Origin: Paraburkholderia podalyriae
GTDB taxonomy: Bacteria; Pseudomonadota; Gammaproteobacteria; Burkholderiales; Burkholderiaceae
NCBI RefSeq assembly: GCF_014397785.1
Contig: NZ_VZQQ01000020.1
Coordinates: forward strand, 1 to 64,000
DNA length: 64,000 bases
Reading direction: 5' to 3'
Position 1 is the stretch's first letter. Each line of letters starts with the position of its first letter. The notes beneath the pieces are model-generated. The model ran no database searches. It worked only from the letters and a program-made list of their open reading frames with translations, and had not been told where the DNA came from. A program made the translations under genes and the position numbers. Positions 26,011 through 34,552 of the stretch are shown here, piece after piece.

Positions 26011-27348
26011 CTAGCGCAGCACGTCGAAGCGCGTCCACGGCCACGACGGCCGGTCGCGCATGTAGCCGTTCAGCCAGTTCCACTGCGGATGCCGCTTCAT
26101 GAACGACTGCGCGTCGAACGGCCGGCCGCACGGATGACCCCAGCGCGCGGTGAACGCCATCTCGCGCGCCATTTCGCTATCGACCACCTTGCCGTCGTTC
26201 GCGCCCCACGGATTGAACGGACCGTGATCGGTGCCGCCGAAGCGCGCGTCGTCGAGCTCCAGATGCCCGCAGATCGTGCGCGAGCAGGGATTGTCGTTGC
26301 GATCGAGATAGACGTCGTGATGATCGGCGATCATCTGCTTCGCGAGTTCGACGTCGATGCTGCCGCGATGCATGTCCTCGAGCTGCATGAAGCGCAGACG
26401 CCGCGCGCCGTTCTTGCGCACGTCGGTATAGTCCTCGCCTTCGCCGATGCATTCCTGATTGCGGATCTTCAGATCCGTCGCGGTGTTGTAGCCGCTGTAG
26501 AAACCGTCTTTCGTGCTCTCGAAGCCTGAATAGTGCAGCCCGAGTTCGTAGCGCGCGATCTCGCCGGTCTTCGTGTCGCCGAGCAGCCAGCTGTTCGCGT
26601 AGCCGCCGTTGTTCGCGAGCGAGAACATGTCGCACCATTCCTTGATGCTGTCCGCATATTGCGACGCGCGCCTCGAGCGATAGAATTCCGGCGCGCCCGC
26701 CGCGTTGTAGCCCGCGAAGTTCGAGATCGTCGTTTCGGTGACCATCAGGCCGGCCGCCGTGACCCAGAAGTCGGTCAGGCTCGAAATGCAGCCCGGCAAG
26801 CCCTGCATCAGGATGCGGTTGCCGCGATCGGGCACGATGTCGAATACGACGTTGAACGCGTCGCCGGCGGCGTAGCGGTCCCACGAGTTGTGCGCCATCA
26901 CGATGCGGCCGTCGCGCGTCGCGTTGCCGGTCGCGATGAACGCACTGCAGTGGTGACCGCGCCGGCCGCGCCACAGTTTCGCGCCCAACTGCGGCCGCTG
27001 CTGCGCCGCGTGTGTCGGCCACCAGCTTTGCAGCAGATCCATGTAGCCGTTCCACGCGAGCACTTCGGCGAACGGCAGCTTCGCGCCGTCGGCGATCCCC
27101 TGGATTTCGTCGGCGAATTCGGTGTCGAGCTTGCTCGCGAACTGGCTCGTTGCGGCGTTGAGGAAGGTGTCGAACTCCTCGCCGGTGTCCCATTTGGCGA
27201 GATAGCGCGCAGTGCGGATCGCGTTTCTGATTTCGTCGGCGAGCAACTGGCCGTGCTGTTCGCCGCGATCGTACGGCTCGCCTTCGATATGCACGAAAAT
27301 CCAGCCGGCTTGATCGCGGCGTACGGCCTCGGGGGACGGTTCGCTCAT
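26011..27348 (-). CDS. C45-like Ntn-hydrolase family protein
   Basis: A 445-residue protein resembling peptidase family C45 / phospholipase B-like Ntn hydrolases. The N-terminus has GEPYDRGEQHGQLLADEI, typical of the pre-segment of acyl-CoA:6-aminopenicillanic acid acyltransferase relatives. The catalytic cysteine is probably in GHHCSAFIATGNATRDG, followed by the conserved IVMAHNSWD. No signal peptide is seen, so it is likely cytoplasmic. Such enzymes cleave amide or ester bonds after self-processing before the Cys; the substrate here is unknown. It has a GGAG ribosome binding site and stands alone between unrelated genes. Confidence 0.75.
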   Translation of the reverse strand: MSEPSPEAVRRDQAGWIFVHIEGEPYDRGEQHGQLLADEIRNAIRTARYLAKWDTGEEFDTFLNAATSQFASKLDTEFADEIQGIADGAKLPFAEVLAWNGYMDLLQSWWPTHAAQQRPQLGAKLWRGRRGHHCSAFIATGNATRDGRIVMAHNSWDRYAAGDAFNVVFDIVPDRGNRILMQGLPGCISSLTDFWVTAAGLMVTETTISNFAGYNAAGAPEFYRSRRASQYADSIKEWCDMFSLANNGGYANSWLLGDTKTGEIARYELGLHYSGFESTKDGFYSGYNTATDLKIRNQECIGEGEDYTDVRKNGARRLRFMQLEDMHRGSIDVELAKQMIADHHDVYLDRNDNPCSRTICGHLELDDARFGGTDHGPFNPWGANDGKVVDSEMAREMAFTARWGHPCGRPFDAQSFMKRHPQWNWLNGYMRDRPSWPWTRFDVLR

Positions 27349-27504
27349 CTTCGCTCCGACGATACGGCGGGCGCTGTCGCTGCACCCATGCTGGGCTCAC
27401 GCGTGCCGCCCGCAACAGGGGCCGGCGGTCTGTTCATTGTAGAGAATCTGCGGCGCTTTGCATCGCGCCGCGAAGCGGGTAGCCGCGGAGCTTTGGCGAA
27501 GGCG

Positions 27505-29283
27505 CTAGGGCGATGGATTCATGCGGAAGTACGCATCCAGCAGCGAGGTCTTGTAGACGACGCCGGCGAGCTTCGGATGCGCGGTGCTTTCGATCACGGG
27601 CAACCGCTCGCCCTGAAACGCCAGGAAGTGCTGCAACGCGACGGCGAGCGACATGTCCGGCGTCAGCACGTCGAAATGCGGCTGCAGATAATCGGCGGCG
27701 GTCTTCATCGACGTGTCGCGGCCCTCGAGCAGATCGGACGTGATGTCCTTCAGCGCGACCACGCCGAGAAACGCGCCGGAGTCGTTCGCGACGTACAGAT
27801 ACTTGACCGGATATTCGAGGAACACGCGGGTCATGTCGTGCACGGTCGCGTTCGGCGGCACGACGGTTTGCGCGGGGCGGATCAGCTCGCGCATCTGCGT
27901 CGCGCGCAATCGCGAGCGCTCCTGCTCCTCGCGATTGCGGCGCAGCGTGATCTCGTACATCGAGGTCTTGCCGATCGCGCGCGCGATGAAATACGCGACC
28001 ACGCACGACAGCATCAGCGGCAGCACGACCTGATAGCTCAACGTCATCTCGAAGATCATCAGGATCGCCATCAGCGGCGCCTGGGTCGCGCCCGCGAGAA
28101 ACGCGCCCATGCCGACCATCGCATACGCGTAAGCGGCCGACGTCGCATGCGGCCACAACGCGTGCATGGCCTGGCCGAACAGCGAGCCGACCGCCGCGCC
28201 GACGAACAGCGTCGGCGTGAACACGCCGCCCACCGCGCCGGAGCCGGCCGTCGCCGCGGTCGCCGCGAGCTTGCAGACGAGCACGAGCAGCAGCGCGGAC
28301 CACGTCCACGGCGAATGCAGGATCGAGTTCACGACGCTGTAGCCGTTGCCCCACACCTCGGGCTCCCCGACCGAAATGATGCCGACCACGAGACCGCCGA
28401 GCGCGAGCCGCAGAGGCAGCGCCACCGGCAGCTTGCGAAAGGCCGCCTTCGACGCATCGAGCAGCCGCAGGAACTGCGGCGCGGCCGCGCCGCACAGCGC
28501 GCCGAGCGCGACGAACAGCAGCACCTCGGCGCCGGTCACGGTCGGAAACTCCGGCATCTCGTAGGGCGGCTTGTAGCCGGCGAACTCGCGCATCGTGATG
28601 TTCGCGACGACCGCCGCGACCAGCACCGGCCCGAAGCTTTCCATCGCGATCGAGCCGAGCACGATCTCGGTGACGAAAAACGCGCCCGCGATCGGCGCGC
28701 TGTACGCGGAGGTGATACCGGCGGCCGCGCCGCACGCGACGAGCAGGCGCAGTCGTGGCGGATCGAAGTGGACCCAGCGGCCGACCAGCGACGCGGCGAG
28801 CGCCGCGAGCTGCACCATCGGACCTTCGCGGCCGATCGAACCGCCGCTCGCGATCGTAAACAGCGACGACACGCTGCGCCACAGGCTGAGGCGCACCGGC
28901 ACGACGCCATCGCCGATCGCGACGGCTTCCATGTAGTCGGTGTGCGTGCTGGTGTCGGCGTGACGTCGCGCGATCAGCAGAAAAATGCCGGCGACCAGAC
29001 CGCCCGCCGCCGGCACCCAGATGCGCGTGGTCCACGGCAGGCTGCGCGCCAGTTCGACGAAGCTGCCGGATTGGCCGGTCATCGCCAGTTGCAGCAGTTG
29101 GATGCAGTTGCGAAACGCGATGGTCGCGAATGCGCCGGCTATGCCGACCACAACCGACCAGACCAGCATCGTGTGGGCTTCGGAGAGGCGGAAAAGACGT
29201 TGGGCGCGGGTGCGCAGCTTCAGCAGGAAGGAAAGCACGTCGACGGTACGGGGCGTGAGCGAAGGTTGAAAAAAGCGCGGCAC
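27505..29283 (-). CDS. clcB: ClcB-type chloride channel/antiporter with CBS domains
   Basis: A 592-residue membrane protein of the ClC family. The gating glutamate is in GREGP (E153), and GVFTP (353-357) supplies part of the anion filter. A glutamate at about 206 (FVTEIV) matches the internal proton glutamate of H+/Cl- exchangers. The usual GSGIP filter segment is replaced by THTDYMEAV, as in E. coli ClcB, which is why ClcB is preferred over ClcA. Two CBS domains (about 465-585) add a C-terminal regulatory unit. It is upstream of the C45-like gene on the same strand, 156 bases away. Confidence 0.88.
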   Translation of the reverse strand: MPRFFQPSLTPRTVDVLSFLLKLRTRAQRLFRLSEAHTMLVWSVVVGIAGAFATIAFRNCIQLLQLAMTGQSGSFVELARSLPWTTRIWVPAAGGLVAGIFLLIARRHADTSTHTDYMEAVAIGDGVVPVRLSLWRSVSSLFTIASGGSIGREGPMVQLAALAASLVGRWVHFDPPRLRLLVACGAAAGITSAYSAPIAGAFFVTEIVLGSIAMESFGPVLVAAVVANITMREFAGYKPPYEMPEFPTVTGAEVLLFVALGALCGAAAPQFLRLLDASKAAFRKLPVALPLRLALGGLVVGIISVGEPEVWGNGYSVVNSILHSPWTWSALLLVLVCKLAATAATAGSGAVGGVFTPTLFVGAAVGSLFGQAMHALWPHATSAAYAYAMVGMGAFLAGATQAPLMAILMIFEMTLSYQVVLPLMLSCVVAYFIARAIGKTSMYEITLRRNREEQERSRLRATQMRELIRPAQTVVPPNATVHDMTRVFLEYPVKYLYVANDSGAFLGVVALKDITSDLLEGRDTSMKTAADYLQPHFDVLTPDMSLAVALQHFLAFQGERLPVIESTAHPKLAGVVYKTSLLDAYFRMNPSP

Positions 29284-29290
29284 AACAGCA

Positions 29291-29318
29291 GCGCGCCCGC
29301 CTCGAATGGCGGGCGCGC
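29291..29318 (-). terminator. Strong GC hairpin between the GST and ClC genes
   Basis: A perfect 11-bp stem GCGCGCCCGCC / GGCGGGCGCGC with a 6-base loop. On the minus strand it follows the GST stop by 32 bases and precedes the ClC start by 7 bases. The T-run after it is weak (TGCTGTTG), so it may be a poor terminator or a hairpin that limits ClC translation. Confidence 0.5.
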
Positions 29319-29350
29319 GGCGGCGAGCGGGCGGGGGCGGGCGGCGCGGA

Positions 29351-30088
29351 TCAAGTCGCCGCCCGGTCGAGTTCAGGATAGTGCCGGAAGATGCAACTTT
29401 CGTTATGGCCGATGCGCCGGTCCGAGTCCAGATACGCGGCGATGTTCGGTCTTGCGATCACCATGTCGTGCAGCGCGGCGAGCCGCGGATAGTGCTCGCC
29501 GAAGCGCTTCAGCGCGCGCGGAAACGCGTACAGCAGACCGTCGATCAGCTGGAACATCGACAGATCGACGTAACTCAGCGTGTCGCCGACCATGAAGTTG
29601 CCGCCGGCCGGATTCTGCGCGAGCACGCGCTCGAAGTACGACATGAACTTCGGAATCCGATGGTCGATGAAATCGTGCGCGCGCGACTTCGCCGCGTCTT
29701 TCTGCTCCTCGTAGTAGAGGCCGCTCGCGAGCGGATGGTGGGTGTCGTGCGCTTCGGTGACGACGTCGGCGATCGTCAGCTGCAGGCCGTTCGCGACATA
29801 GCGCAGACTGTCCACCGTCGGCGCGAGATTGAGCCGCGGGCCGAGATAGAACAGGATGTTGGCGGTCTGCGAGATCACCAGATCGCCGTCTTTCAGAAAC
29901 GGCGGCGCGAACGGCGGATACGGTTCGTCGGGGCTTTGCATCACCGCCATCATCGCTTCGGTGCCTTGGCCCTTCGAGTGTTTGCCGCGCGCGACTTCGA
30001 CGTAGTCGACGCCGGCTTCCTCCAGCGCGAGCCGCACGAATTCTCCACGCCCTTGCAGGCCATCCCAGTAGTACAGTTCCAGGCTCAT
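29351..30088 (-). CDS. Glutathione S-transferase
   Basis: A 245-residue two-domain GST. The thioredoxin-like domain (about 1-85) starts LELYYWDGLQGRGEFVRLAL, with a Tyr near residue 6-7 as a possible catalytic residue and SQTANILFYLG as the gamma-glutamyl-binding segment. The all-helical domain follows (about 95-225, with GDTLSYVDLSMFQLIDGL, the N-capping box region). This is the mu/pi/sigma-like arrangement rather than the beta class. The ATG at 30088 follows AGGAT and gives the family N-terminus. Role is probably detoxification by glutathione conjugation; the substrate is unknown. Confidence 0.87.
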   Translation of the reverse strand: MSLELYYWDGLQGRGEFVRLALEEAGVDYVEVARGKHSKGQGTEAMMAVMQSPDEPYPPFAPPFLKDGDLVISQTANILFYLGPRLNLAPTVDSLRYVANGLQLTIADVVTEAHDTHHPLASGLYYEEQKDAAKSRAHDFIDHRIPKFMSYFERVLAQNPAGGNFMVGDTLSYVDLSMFQLIDGLLYAFPRALKRFGEHYPRLAALHDMVIARPNIAAYLDSDRRIGHNESCIFRHYPELDRAAT

Positions 30089-30237
30089 CGATCGATCCTC
30101 ATTCCGGTGGTCCGGACGCATCGCGCGAAGGCGGTGTCAGCGCTGCCATCGGACGTCGCGCACGGGCGGGTTGCGGGAGCAAAATTCGCAGCAACGAGTA
30201 TGCCGTGTGATCGGCCCGGATGGTGCGCCAGAAAGCG

Positions 30238-30260
30238 CAAAACCCCGCGCGCGGCGGGGT
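30238..30260 (-). terminator. Rho-independent terminator of yeiH
   Basis: On the minus strand a 7-bp stem ACCCCGC / GCGGGGT with a 5-base loop (30242-30260) is followed by TTTT. It lies 40 bases after the yeiH stop and before the GST gene. Confidence 0.65.
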
Positions 30261-30299
30261 GTCGGGAAAGGCGGGGAAGCCGGGGAAGCCGGCGACGGC

Positions 30300-31379
30300 T
30301 CAGTGGAACAGGTGCTGGACGGTCCATGTGATGCCCAGTCCGCCGGCGATCAGCCACACATACAGAATCAGGCCAGTGCTCAGCGCGCGCGGACCCGCTT
30401 CGCGAATCTGCGAGACCCGCGTTTCGATGCCGAGCGCGGTCATTGCCATCGTCAGCGCGAAGGTGTCGACGAGGTTCAGCGTCGAGGTGGCGCTTTCCGG
30501 CAGCACGTGCAGCGAGTTGATCACGACGCAGGCGAGAAAGCCGAGTGCGAACCAGGGAATCGCAAGCTTGCGCGGGGCGGCGCCGTCCGTGCTGGCATCC
30601 TTCGCGCCACGAGCAGCGCGGTTGACCCACAGGCCGACCACCAGCAGTACCGGCACGAGCAGCATCACGCGGGTCATCTTGACGATCGTGGCGATGTGCG
30701 TCGCTTCCGGGCTCACGTTGCTCGCCGCGCCGACCACCTGCGCGACCTCGTGGATCGTGCCGCCGAAGAACAGGCCGGCGCCGAGCGTATCGAGGTGCAG
30801 CCAGCCGGCCTTGAACAGCACCGGGTACAGGAACATCGACAGCGTGCCGAACAGCACGACGCTGCCAACCGCCATCGCGCTCTTGTGCGGCTTCGATTGC
30901 AGCGTCGATTCGAACGCGAGCACCGCCGCGGCGCCGCAGATCGCGCTGCCGGCCGCCGTCAGCAGCGCGGTGTCGCGATCGAGCTTCATGATTTTCATGC
31001 CGGCCCAGGTGCCGATCACGAGCGTGCTGACGACGATCAGCACCGACTCCGCGAGACCCGGCAGGCCGACCTGCGCGATTTCCTGCAGGCTCACGCGCAG
31101 GCCGAAAAACGCGACCGCGATACGCAGCAGCTTGCGCGCCGAGAAGTTGACGCCGGCCGCCCAACTGGCCGGCATGCCGTCGCGCAGTGCGTTGCCGTAG
31201 ATCGCACCTGCGACGATGCCGACGATCAGTGGACTCAGGCCGAGACCGGCAATCGCCGGAATCGCCGCGATGCGCGTGACGGCGGCCGCGAACAGCGCGA
31301 CGAACAGCACGCCGTTGAGCTGGCCGCGGGTGGACAGCGCGGGGGAGGCGGTGGGGAGCGGAACGGTGGGCGTGGACAT
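30300..31379 (-). CDS. yeiH: YeiH family membrane protein (putative sulfate exporter family)
   Basis: A 359-residue inner-membrane protein of the UPF0324/YeiH family with about ten hydrophobic segments. Conserved stretches include GLGLSPLIVGIVAGAIYGNAL, AGSAICGAAAVLAFE and FFGGTIHEVAQVVGAAS. The family is annotated as putative sulfate or sulfur-compound exporters, with limited direct evidence. The ATG at 31379 (MSTPTVPL) was preferred over an upstream frame that begins inside the regulatory region. It is divergent from a LysR-family gene, the same arrangement as yeiH-yeiE in enterics. Confidence 0.85.
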   Translation of the reverse strand: MSTPTVPLPTASPALSTRGQLNGVLFVALFAAAVTRIAAIPAIAGLGLSPLIVGIVAGAIYGNALRDGMPASWAAGVNFSARKLLRIAVAFFGLRVSLQEIAQVGLPGLAESVLIVVSTLVIGTWAGMKIMKLDRDTALLTAAGSAICGAAAVLAFESTLQSKPHKSAMAVGSVVLFGTLSMFLYPVLFKAGWLHLDTLGAGLFFGGTIHEVAQVVGAASNVSPEATHIATIVKMTRVMLLVPVLLVVGLWVNRAARGAKDASTDGAAPRKLAIPWFALGFLACVVINSLHVLPESATSTLNLVDTFALTMAMTALGIETRVSQIREAGPRALSTGLILYVWLIAGGLGITWTVQHLFH

Positions 31380-31441
31380 GATCGGATGCCTGATCTCGTA
31401 ACGGACTGCATGAAACTGCATGGGGAGCAACGGGGCTAATC

Positions 31442-31479
31442 CTAAATTAGATATATCGATATGAAAAATCATCATTTAG
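31442..31479. promoter_or_regulatory. AT-rich regulatory island between yeiH and its LysR gene
   Basis: CTAAAT (31442-31447) and ATTTAG (31474-31479) are inverted arms in a stretch far more AT-rich than the surroundings (31442-31515), containing ATATATCGATAT. The 136-base gap between the divergent genes is the expected LysR binding and promoter area. The exact LysR half-site (T-N11-A) cannot be fixed by eye. Confidence 0.45.
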
Positions 31480-31515
31480 AATGTAAAGTATCGGCCTAAC
31501 TGATATTTAATCGAG

Positions 31516-32409
31516 ATGACCCCGGATCAACTTATAACGTTCGCCGCCGTCGCCGAACATCGCAATATCAGCCGGGCGGCGGTGGCGCTGCATCTGTCGC
31601 AGCCGGCGGTGTCCGGCCAGCTCAGGCAGCTGCAGGACGAATTCGGCGAGCCGCTGTATCAGCGCGATGGCCGCGGCGTGCGCCTGACCCCGGCCGGCGA
31701 GCAACTCGCCAGCTATGCGGCGCGGCTGCGCGACACCTGGCGGCAGGCCCATGCCTATCGTGACGCGCTGCGCGGTCTCGAACAGGGCACCTTGCGGATC
31801 GGCGCGAGCACGACGCCGGCCAGCTACCTGCTGCCGTACCTGATCGCCGAATTCCATCGCCGCTACCCGGACGTGACCGTGCATACCGCCAACGGCAACA
31901 CGGCCGAGATCGTCGGCGCGCTCGGCTCGGTCGATATCGCGATGATCGAGGGGCCGCCCGGCGCCGATCTGCCGCCGGACACGGTCGTGCATGCGTGGCG
32001 CGAGGACGAGATCGTCGCGATCATGCCGCGCTCGCATCCGCTCGCGCAGGCGGACAGCGGCGGGCGCATCGAGCTGGCCGCGTTCGGCGCGTATCCGCTG
32101 GTGCTGCGCGAGGAAGGCTCGGGCGTGCGACAGACGGTCGAGCGCGAGTTCGCGCGCGCGGGCGTGCCGATGCGTGTCGCACTCGAAATCGCCGGGGTCG
32201 AAGGGGTGAAGGAGGCAGTCCGGGCCGGCATGGGCGTCGGCTTCGTGTCGGCGATGTCGATGCGGCACGAGAACGGTGCGCTGCGGCTGATGTCGCTGAG
32301 CCCGCAGCCGCTGACGCGGCGACTGTCGATTCTGGTGCCGCACGCGAGCGCACCGTCTCGGCTGGTCGAGCGGTTTCTGGCGATGTGCGTCGCGGATCAG
32401 CGCGGCTGA
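31516..32409 (+). CDS. LysR-family regulator, divergent from yeiH
   Basis: A 297-residue regulator with the standard LysR size. The helix-turn-helix is at about 1-60 (LITFAAVAEHRNISRAAVALHLSQPAVSGQLRQLQ), then LYQRDGRGVRLTPAGEQL. The effector domain has the TLRIGASTTPASYLLP and GMGVGFVSAMS motifs seen in the CysB/CbbR/YeiE group. The divergent neighbour is a YeiH transporter, so it likely regulates that gene and itself in response to a sulfur or related metabolite; the effector is inferred from the YeiE-YeiH analogy. Confidence 0.9.
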   Translation: MTPDQLITFAAVAEHRNISRAAVALHLSQPAVSGQLRQLQDEFGEPLYQRDGRGVRLTPAGEQLASYAARLRDTWRQAHAYRDALRGLEQGTLRIGASTTPASYLLPYLIAEFHRRYPDVTVHTANGNTAEIVGALGSVDIAMIEGPPGADLPPDTVVHAWREDEIVAIMPRSHPLAQADSGGRIELAAFGAYPLVLREEGSGVRQTVEREFARAGVPMRVALEIAGVEGVKEAVRAGMGVGFVSAMSMRHENGALRLMSLSPQPLTRRLSILVPHASAPSRLVERFLAMCVADQRG

Positions 32410-32552
32410 ATGGCGCGCGGTCGTGCCAAACGAGTTCCGGGTCACGCTCGCCGCATGCCTACCGCGCCTGGGGATTTCCTCTATGGTGCGCGGTGGCTGT
32501 CCCGCGCACTATTCGCACGTCACAGCGCCTCGGCGCTTTTTTTCAAAGTAGT

Positions 32553-32570
32553 TTTGGAACCGGTTCCAAA
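32553..32570 (+). promoter_or_regulatory. 18-bp palindromic PtxS/LacI-type operator
   Basis: TTTGGAACCGGTTCCAAA is a perfect 18-bp palindrome with the C-G centre typical of LacI-family sites. It ends 34 bases before the kguE start. It resembles the PtxS operator of Pseudomonas (TGAAACCGGTTTCA). It would repress the kgu operon until 2-ketogluconate binds the regulator encoded at the operon end. Confidence 0.85.
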
Positions 32571-32604
32571 CATCAGTTTCACCCGAGGATCGAGCGAGTT
32601 CGAC

Positions 32605-33381
32605 ATGACTGAAGCCATAGAGATCGTGATCGTCGCCAGCGCGTTCGGCATGAATGCGGTGCGCGCCGACGGTCATCTGAAATGGGCGCGAGCGGCAAAG
32701 CGGGCCGGCGCGGCCGGGTTCGAAGTGCGCCGCGAACTGTTCGCGAGTGCCGCGGACGCGCACCCGCAACGGCTGCGCGCGCTCGGCGCGGCGTTGGCCG
32801 ATCTGGGCCTGTGGTCGGTGTTTTCGACGCCGGCATCGTTGTACGCGGCGCACGGCCAGCTCGATACCGACGCACTGCGGGTCGCGCTCGACCAGGCGGC
32901 CTCGCTCGGCGCGCGCTTCGTCAAGCTGCAACTCGGTGGCTTCGCGGGCGACGCTGACGGCGCGGCCATCGCCGCGCACGTCGCGAGCGGCGCGCATCCA
33001 CGAGTCGTCGTCGAAAACGGGCAACTGGCGCAGGGCGGCTCGCCCGCGCAGTTCGTCGGGCTGTTCGACGCGCTCGCGCGCGAAGGCCACGCGGGCGTGC
33101 TCGGCATGACTTTCGATACCGGCAACTGGGCGTGGCTCGACGTCGCGCCGCTGCAGATCGCCCCGCAGCTCGCGCCCCATGTCGAGTACATCCATTGCAA
33201 GACCACGGCGGGAGAGGGCGCGCGGCGCTTCGCGACCGCACCGGCCGACGATGACGCGCCATTCCGCGCGGTCCTCGACCGTCTGCCGCGCGATGTGCCG
33301 CGCGGCATCGAGTTTCCGTTCGACGCGAGCCGGATCGACGCGGATGCCGCGCGTTATGTGAACTGGCTCGCCCGCGTGTAG
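32605..33381 (+). CDS. kguE: Sugar phosphate isomerase/epimerase, KguE-like
   Basis: A 258-residue TIM-barrel protein of the xylose-isomerase-like (AP endonuclease 2) superfamily. Acidic and histidine residues at strand ends suited to a divalent metal are visible: GFEVRRELF, VVVENGQ, TFDTGNW, EYIHCK and GIEFPFD. It is the first gene of the operon, matching KguE of the Pseudomonas 2-ketogluconate cluster, whose exact reaction is not firmly established. The ATG at 32605 was chosen because it gives a protein start right after the operator; the upstream frame passes through the operator. Confidence 0.8.
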   Translation: MTEAIEIVIVASAFGMNAVRADGHLKWARAAKRAGAAGFEVRRELFASAADAHPQRLRALGAALADLGLWSVFSTPASLYAAHGQLDTDALRVALDQAASLGARFVKLQLGGFAGDADGAAIAAHVASGAHPRVVVENGQLAQGGSPAQFVGLFDALAREGHAGVLGMTFDTGNWAWLDVAPLQIAPQLAPHVEYIHCKTTAGEGARRFATAPADDDAPFRAVLDRLPRDVPRGIEFPFDASRIDADAARYVNWLARV

Positions 33382-33446
33382 ACGCGCGACGCGGCATCAC
33401 GAATCACCCGTATCACCCGCATCACCAGCACCGCCAGGAGCCCAGC

Positions 33447-34430
33447 ATGACCCACCCGTATCCCGTCCTCGATGTGATCACCTACGGCGAGGCGATGGCG
33501 ATGTTCGTCGCCGCCGAAACCGGCCCACTCGCGGGCGTCGGGCACTTCACGAAGCGCATTGCCGGCGCGGACCTGAACGTCGCGATCGGCTTGTCCCGAC
33601 TCGGCTTCAGGGTGGGCTGGATGAGCCGCGTCGGTGACGACTCATTCGGCCGGTACGTGCGCGACACGCTGACGAAAGAGGGCATCGACCAGCGCTGCGT
33701 GAGCACCGACGCGCGCTACCCGACCGGCTTCCAGCTGAAGTCGAAGAACGACGACGGCAGCGACCCGGCGGTCGAATATTTCCGCAAGGGCTCGGCGGCG
33801 AGCCATCTGTCGCTCGACGACTACGTCGCCGATTACGCGCTGAGCGCACGTCATCTGCATCTGACCGGCGTCGCGCCGGCGATCTCGGCCAGTTCGCGCG
33901 AACTCGCGTTCCACCTGGCGCGCGAAATGCGGGGGTCAGGCAGGACGATCTCGTTCGACCCGAACCTGCGTCCGACGCTGTGGCCGTCGCGCGCGGCGAT
34001 GGTCGAAGGCTTGAACGCGCTCGCCGCGCTCGCCGACTGGGTGCTGCCAGGCATCGCCGAGGGCGAGCTTCTGACCGGCTACACGCAGCCGGAGGACATC
34101 GCGAAGTTCTACCTCGAGCGCGGCGCGCGCGGCGTGATCGTCAAGCTCGGCGCGCAGGGCGCGTATTACCGCACCGCGACCGATGCCGCGACGATCGCCG
34201 GCCGGCCGGTCGCGAACGTCGTCGATACGGTCGGCGCGGGCGATGGTTTCGCGGTCGGCGTGATCAGCGCGCTGCTCGAAGGCCGCACGCTCGCGCAGGC
34301 GGTCGCGCGTGGCAACCGCATCGGCGCGCTCGCGATCCAGGTAATCGGCGATTCCGAAGGTTTGCCGAGCCGCGCCGAACTCGACGCGCTCGAACTCGCC
34401 GAGGTGCCGGGCGTCGCAAGCGCGGCCTGA
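33447..34430 (+). CDS. kguK: 2-Ketogluconokinase (PfkB family)
   Basis: A 327-residue sugar kinase of the PfkB/ribokinase family. The glycine-rich start (DVITYGEAMAMF), AGADLNVAIGLSRLG and the ATP-binding, catalytic DTVGAGDGFAVGV are present; the Asp of GAGD is the catalytic base. It would phosphorylate 2-ketogluconate to 2-keto-6-phosphogluconate in the cytoplasm. A 2-keto-3-deoxygluconate kinase is close in sequence, and the choice rests on the neighbours. AGGAG (33436-33440) lies 6 bases before the ATG. It is the second gene of the operon. Confidence 0.85.
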   Translation: MTHPYPVLDVITYGEAMAMFVAAETGPLAGVGHFTKRIAGADLNVAIGLSRLGFRVGWMSRVGDDSFGRYVRDTLTKEGIDQRCVSTDARYPTGFQLKSKNDDGSDPAVEYFRKGSAASHLSLDDYVADYALSARHLHLTGVAPAISASSRELAFHLAREMRGSGRTISFDPNLRPTLWPSRAAMVEGLNALAALADWVLPGIAEGELLTGYTQPEDIAKFYLERGARGVIVKLGAQGAYYRTATDAATIAGRPVANVVDTVGAGDGFAVGVISALLEGRTLAQAVARGNRIGALAIQVIGDSEGLPSRAELDALELAEVPGVASAA

Positions 34431-34552
34431 CGCGTATCGGAGCGCATCGACGACGAGCATAAACACCCAGCATCGACGACAACGAGAGCGCCGTCAGCGC
34501 GCCCAGATTTTTTCATCATTGATTCGGGACGACGCCGTCCAAGGAGACTTCC

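Noticed and set aside
26533..29595. 1020-codon plus-strand open frame
   Set aside because: It covers the antisense of the C45-like and ClC genes and reads as low-complexity Arg/Asp-rich sequence.
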